Source of the DNA: Actinomycetes bacterium
GTDB taxonomy: Bacteria; Actinomycetota; Acidimicrobiia; Acidimicrobiales; RAAP-2
Length of the DNA stretch: 45,825 bases
Direction of reading: 5' to 3'
Assembly (NCBI GenBank): GCA_021791615.1
Contig: JAJYWG010000540.1
Location: forward strand, 1 to 45,825
Part shown: piece by piece, positions 43,059 to 45,825 of the stretch
Numbering within the stretch: position 1 is the stretch's first letter
Layout of the letters: every line of letters starts with the position of its first letter
Position numbers and translations under genes: made by a program
The notes under the pieces: generated by a model
The model's database searches: none
Told to the model about the DNA's origin: nothing
Seen by the model: the letters and a program-made list of their open reading frames with translations, nothing else

Positions 43059-44057
43059 TCAGCGACCTCTCTCGAGCACCTCGGGATTGACGATGTGAAG
43101 CGGCCGGGCGCCGGCCAAGAGCCTGCACAGGTCGTTGGCGATCATCAGGGTGTGGTTCGCCTCGGTGTCGTACGTGGCTCCGCCGATGTGCGGGGTGAGC
43201 ACAACCGAGTCCAGGTGTGCCAGGGGATGTGCGGGGTCGAGCCATTCCCCTTCGAAGTGGTCCAGGCCAGCTCCACCCACATGTCCGCTGGCGAGGGCGG
43301 CGACGAGTGCGTCGGTGTCGTGAAGCTTGGCCCGCGCGGTGTTCAGGTAGATGACCCCAGGGCGCATTCGATCGAATGCAGCCGCATCGATCATGCCCAC
43401 CGTCTCGTCGGTGGCCGGAGCATGCACGGAGATCACGTCAGCCCGGCTGAGAAGCGTGTCGAAGCTCGATGTGGCGTCCTCGGCATAGGGGTCGTAGGCA
43501 ATCACCTCCATGCCCAGACCCCGCAAGCGCCAGCGCAATGCTCGTCCGACCGCCCCGAGGCCGATCAGCCCGACCGTCTTGCCGGCAAGCTCCCACGCCC
43601 TGTAGCGCTGGTACGGAATGGTGCCATCGCGGTAGATCTCGCCGGCACGGACGTCCCGATCGGCAGGGAGCACGCGCCGGCTCACCGCAAAGAGCAGGGC
43701 GATGGCCATCTCGGCGACGGCATCGGCGTTCCGCCCCGGCGCTCGCAGCACCGGGACGCCTGCCTGGGTGGCTGCTGCGACATCCACGTTGTTCGGGTCG
43801 CCGCGGCAGCTCCCCACCGCAACGAGCGGCAGGTCGAAGAGCTTGCCGCCGCACTGATCGCTCTCGACCACCACGATGGTCGCACCTTCGGCCTCAACGC
43901 GTTCTGCGAGCTGATCGGCGTTGTAGATGCGGAGCTTTGGCTGGTCGAGCCACGAGTCGATGGTCAGGTCGGCCAAGTCGGCCAGGAGATCGAGGCCGGG
44001 ACCGCTCACCGCGGCGGTCACGAGAGCTTTCGGGCGAGGTGTGGGCATGTGCTCCAT
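43059..44057 (-). CDS. D-isomer-specific 2-hydroxyacid dehydrogenase
   Basis: This 332-residue NAD(P)-dependent oxidoreductase is of the phosphoglycerate dehydrogenase type, interconverting a 2-hydroxyacid and 2-ketoacid. The Rossmann motif is KTVGLIGLGAVGRALRWRL. Catalytic residues are in YLNTARAKLHDTDALV (Arg position), HFEGEWLDPAHP (Glu) and VVLTPHIGGATYDTE (His). It lacks an ACT domain, so a biosynthetic SerA role is less likely. It is divergent from an FGGY kinase gene with only 39 bp between, which suggests shared regulation and a joint catabolic path, perhaps for a sugar acid or polyol. Start is ATG 44057 or, less likely, 44048. Confidence 0.9.
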   Translation of the reverse strand: MEHMPTPRPKALVTAAVSGPGLDLLADLADLTIDSWLDQPKLRIYNADQLAERVEAEGATIVVVESDQCGGKLFDLPLVAVGSCRGDPNNVDVAAATQAGVPVLRAPGRNADAVAEMAIALLFAVSRRVLPADRDVRAGEIYRDGTIPYQRYRAWELAGKTVGLIGLGAVGRALRWRLRGLGMEVIAYDPYAEDATSSFDTLLSRADVISVHAPATDETVGMIDAAAFDRMRPGVIYLNTARAKLHDTDALVAALASGHVGGAGLDHFEGEWLDPAHPLAHLDSVVLTPHIGGATYDTEANHTLMIANDLCRLLAGARPLHIVNPEVLERGR

Positions 44058-44069
44058 AATGGCCTGTGA

Positions 44070-44091
44070 TGACACAGATGTCAGGTTGGAG
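44070..44091 (+). promoter_or_regulatory. Operator-like motif between hydroxyacid dehydrogenase and FGGY kinase genes
   Basis: The motif starts TGACACAGATGTCAGGTTGG and ends AG. Its core TGACA-N4-TGTCA (44070-44083) is a perfect palindrome in the 39-bp divergent gap. 18 of 22 positions match the hyuA-promoter motif. Its right part supplies GGAG as ribosome binding site for the kinase. A repressor here could control both genes. Confidence 0.5.
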
Positions 44092-44096
44092 CTGAG

Positions 44097-45611
44097 ATGA
44101 CTGATCGGTCGAACCGTTCCGTGGTGACCGTCGGCGTCGACATCGGGACCACGTCGGTGAAGGCGGTGGCCGCCGACGGCGAGGGAAGGGTGGTGGCGAA
44201 GGTCCGGGTCCCCCACCGGATCGTGACTCCCGAGCCGGATCGACTCGAGCATGTCGCCGAACAGGCGTGGCGTCAGGGGCCACGTCGCGCCCTCCGCAGG
44301 ATCACCGAGAGCCTGTCCGAATCGGGGATGAGCATTGCGGGCGTGGCAGTGGCATCGATGGTCCCCTCCCTCACGGCCGTCGACGAAAAGGGAAGGGCGA
44401 TCCTGCCAGGTCTGCTCTACGGCGACTCGAGGAGCAACTGGGACGGTCGCGATGAGGACAAGGCATCAATCGCAACAGGAGCGGTGGGGGGGCCTGAGCC
44501 GGGTGCTGGAATGCCCGATGCCACCGGCTTCCTCCGCTGGGCAGTGGATCGTGCGCCCCACGCTGCCGGCTACTGGCCATGCCAGAGCCTGGCCACCCAC
44601 GCAATGACCGGCGTGGCAGCGCTCGATAGTGCGGCAGCAATGGTGTTTGGCGACCTGTGCACCCACCGAGGTTGGGACGAGCACGGACTTGCCGCGCTTG
44701 GTGCCCGCACCGACCAAATGCCCAGAGTCGTTCCCATGGGAGGTGCCGCGTGCCACCTGCGAGGAACGACAATTGCCGTCGCCGGTGGCACCATCGACGC
44801 GCTCTGCGATCAATTGGTGTCAGGGGCGACTGAACCCGGCGACGTCCTGGCGATCTTCGGCGCCACGTTGGTTGTGTGGGTCGTGACCGATCAGTGGGTC
44901 GAAGTGCCGGGACTGATCACGGTTCCTCACACCCAGCCAGGACGGGTCTTGATCGGCGGACCGAGCAACGCCGGTGCCCTGTTCGCCGACTGGGCCAGGC
45001 AGTTGCTGCGCGGCGTCCGGCCCCCTGGTGCGGTGGCACGTAGAGGCACGCCGGCCGTGGACGGGCAGCGCCGCCGCGAACAGGCGCATCGAGGCGATCG
45101 TTCCCGGCTCGGCCTTCCGACAGACGAGAGCGACGGTCGGACGGGGGATGCGACGCGCGTGCCGATCTGGCTGCCTTACGTCCGAGGAGAGCGGACGCCG
45201 CTCAACGACCCCATGCTGAGGGCGAGCATCCACGGCATGGACCTCACCCAAGGTCCAGCAGCGATCGAGCGTGCTGTCTACGAAGCAAGTGGGTTCGTCA
45301 TCCGAAGAATCCTTGACCGATCCGGGATCCAGGGGCGTCGAGTCGTGGCCAGTGGAGGTGGCAGCAAAGCACAGGCATGGATGGCTGCGGTGGCTGACGC
45401 GACCGAGCTACCGGTCGACGCAGTTGCCGTCGCCGAAGGAGCTGCCTACGGGGCCTCCTTCCTGGCCCGGGTCGCCGCAGGCCTCGAGCCATCGATTGAC
45501 GAGTCTCAGCGCTGGTCCGAGATCGGACGTCGCATACTGCCCGAGACCAGATGGAGCGCTGCTGCGGGGGCGCGGTACAAGATGTTCACGGAGCTGGGGC
45601 CTGGCACGTGA
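44097..45611 (+). CDS. FGGY-family carbohydrate kinase (xylulokinase-like)
   Basis: This 504-residue sugar kinase has the phosphate-1 loop VGVDIGTTSVKAVAADGEG, GVAVASMVPSLTAVDEKGR, PGLLYGDSR, the central hinge AVAGGTIDALCDQLVSGA, phosphate-2 region AIFGATLVVWVV and, in the C-lobe, WLPYVRGERTPLNDP and VVASGGGSKAQAWMAAVAD. It is closer to xylulose/erythrulose-type kinases than to glycerol kinase. Residues about 305-355 are Arg-rich and poorly matching, maybe an insertion or locally divergent. The partner is likely the divergent 2-hydroxyacid dehydrogenase. It ends 88 bp before the right-hand IS607 copy. Confidence 0.87.
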   Translation: MTDRSNRSVVTVGVDIGTTSVKAVAADGEGRVVAKVRVPHRIVTPEPDRLEHVAEQAWRQGPRRALRRITESLSESGMSIAGVAVASMVPSLTAVDEKGRAILPGLLYGDSRSNWDGRDEDKASIATGAVGGPEPGAGMPDATGFLRWAVDRAPHAAGYWPCQSLATHAMTGVAALDSAAAMVFGDLCTHRGWDEHGLAALGARTDQMPRVVPMGGAACHLRGTTIAVAGGTIDALCDQLVSGATEPGDVLAIFGATLVVWVVTDQWVEVPGLITVPHTQPGRVLIGGPSNAGALFADWARQLLRGVRPPGAVARRGTPAVDGQRRREQAHRGDRSRLGLPTDESDGRTGDATRVPIWLPYVRGERTPLNDPMLRASIHGMDLTQGPAAIERAVYEASGFVIRRILDRSGIQGRRVVASGGGSKAQAWMAAVADATELPVDAVAVAEGAAYGASFLARVAAGLEPSIDESQRWSEIGRRILPETRWSAAAGARYKMFTELGPGT

Positions 45612-45699
45612 GTGCCGATTTTCGAGTGAGCAGGCAACAGGGACCGAGGTGGAAACGCTGTCCGGCAGAGTGTTGCCGGACTCGAATCGTTGTCAGCGG

Positions 45700-45825
45700 G
45701 GGTTGCCAACAGCTACCTTCGATATCACTGAACATCTACGAGCATGCGTCGTAGAGCACGAGGGTGAAGCTCTTTGAGTGGGCTGAGCAAGAAGGCGTGC
45801 ACTACCAGACCCAATGGCGGTGGTT
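45700..45825 (+). mobile_element. IS607-family insertion sequence, right-hand copy (partial, leaves window at end)
   Basis: This is the transposase-start end of the same IS607-type element as at the left, on the opposite strand. The left flank (…CAGCGG) differs from that of the left copy at the boundary, showing two separate insertion sites. Only the first 126 bases are inside the window. Confidence 0.85.
45700..45825. repeat. Right arm of 126-bp perfect inverted repeat
   Basis: It pairs base for base with 174-299 in reverse complement. The true repeat is probably the whole IS and so longer than visible. Confidence 0.97.
45764..45825 (+). CDS. tnpA: IS607-family serine recombinase transposase (TnpA), first 20 codons
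   Basis: The GTG at 45764 begins VKLFEWAEQEGVHYQTQWRW, the MerR-like helix-turn-helix start of IS607 TnpA, identical to the left copy. The remainder is beyond the window. Confidence 0.85.
   Translation, partial: MKLFEWAEQEGVHYQTQWRW

Noticed and set aside
44997..45160. Double frameshift in the FGGY kinase
   Set aside because: The Arg-rich stretch fits poorly, but neither alternative frame gives a better match and the motifs on both sides are in the same frame.

Overview
The window looks like part of the chromosome of a high-GC actinobacterium, most plausibly an Acidimicrobiia-type lineage. That placement is inference. It rests on strong G/C at third codon positions, a WhiB-family Fe-S regulator, an F420-type LLM oxidoreductase, a type A RNase P RNA, a FurA-like/rubrerythrin/DUF3501 cluster and many acyl-CoA enzymes. 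Genes are tightly packed and often share ATGA or GTGA stop/start overlaps. Core genes (rnpB, xseAB, trpD, glpD) argue against a plasmid or phage.

Both window ends lie inside the same IS607-family insertion sequence, in opposite orientations. Positions 174-299 and 45700-45825 form a perfect 126-bp inverted repeat carrying the start of the serine-recombinase transposase. The left copy interrupts a MacB/FtsX-like permease gene. The ends may be where an assembly broke at a repeated IS.

Layout. 1-862: IS607 copy and broken permease gene. 863-1642: structured leader with a DosR-box-like palindrome, then a STAS-domain gene. 1826-2212 (-): rnpB. 2437-6438 (+): xseA, xseB, an MBL-fold hydrolase and a ferredoxin-reductase-type flavoprotein. 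15603-6475 (-): a run of six overlapping or closely spaced genes, glpD, an alkyl-DHAP-synthase-like flavoprotein, glpK, then moxR, DUF58 and a membrane transglutaminase. 15711-17306 (+): FurA/PerR-like regulator, rubrerythrin, DUF3501. 17457-19962 (+): WhiB, acyl-CoA dehydrogenase, trpD. 22483-20037 (-): GH1 glycosidase and galactokinase. 22757-23902 (+): alpha-methylacyl-CoA racemase. 25521-23963 (-): stand-alone RAM domain, LLM oxidoreductase, VOC protein. 25610-26998 (+): MFS protein. 31215-27030 (-): three pilin-like genes (PilV-, PilW- and PilX-like) with unusual threonine codon use. 33564-31492 (-): orphan hydantoinase A subunit. 33732-35991 (+): GMC dehydrogenase with its small subunit. 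40433-35972 (-): two amidohydrolases (one fused to a SnoaL-like domain), a DUF35 protein and a thiolase-like protein. 40517-42280 (+): D-aminoacylase-like amidohydrolase. 43024-42326 (-): DUF45 metallopeptidase. 44057-43059 (-) and 44097-45611 (+): a divergent 2-hydroxyacid dehydrogenase and FGGY kinase.

The genes suggest a heterotroph using glycerol, glycosides, polyols, branched acyl-CoAs and perhaps steroid-like or cyclic amide substrates, with peroxide and low-oxygen responses. The most interesting signals are the DosR-like box and hairpin leader before the STAS gene, a shared 22-bp operator-like motif before hyuA and the FGGY kinase, the glpD/AGPS-like/glpK/moxR linkage, and the ACA-rich pilin block. 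I recognised no CRISPR array, tRNA, prophage or known defence system.
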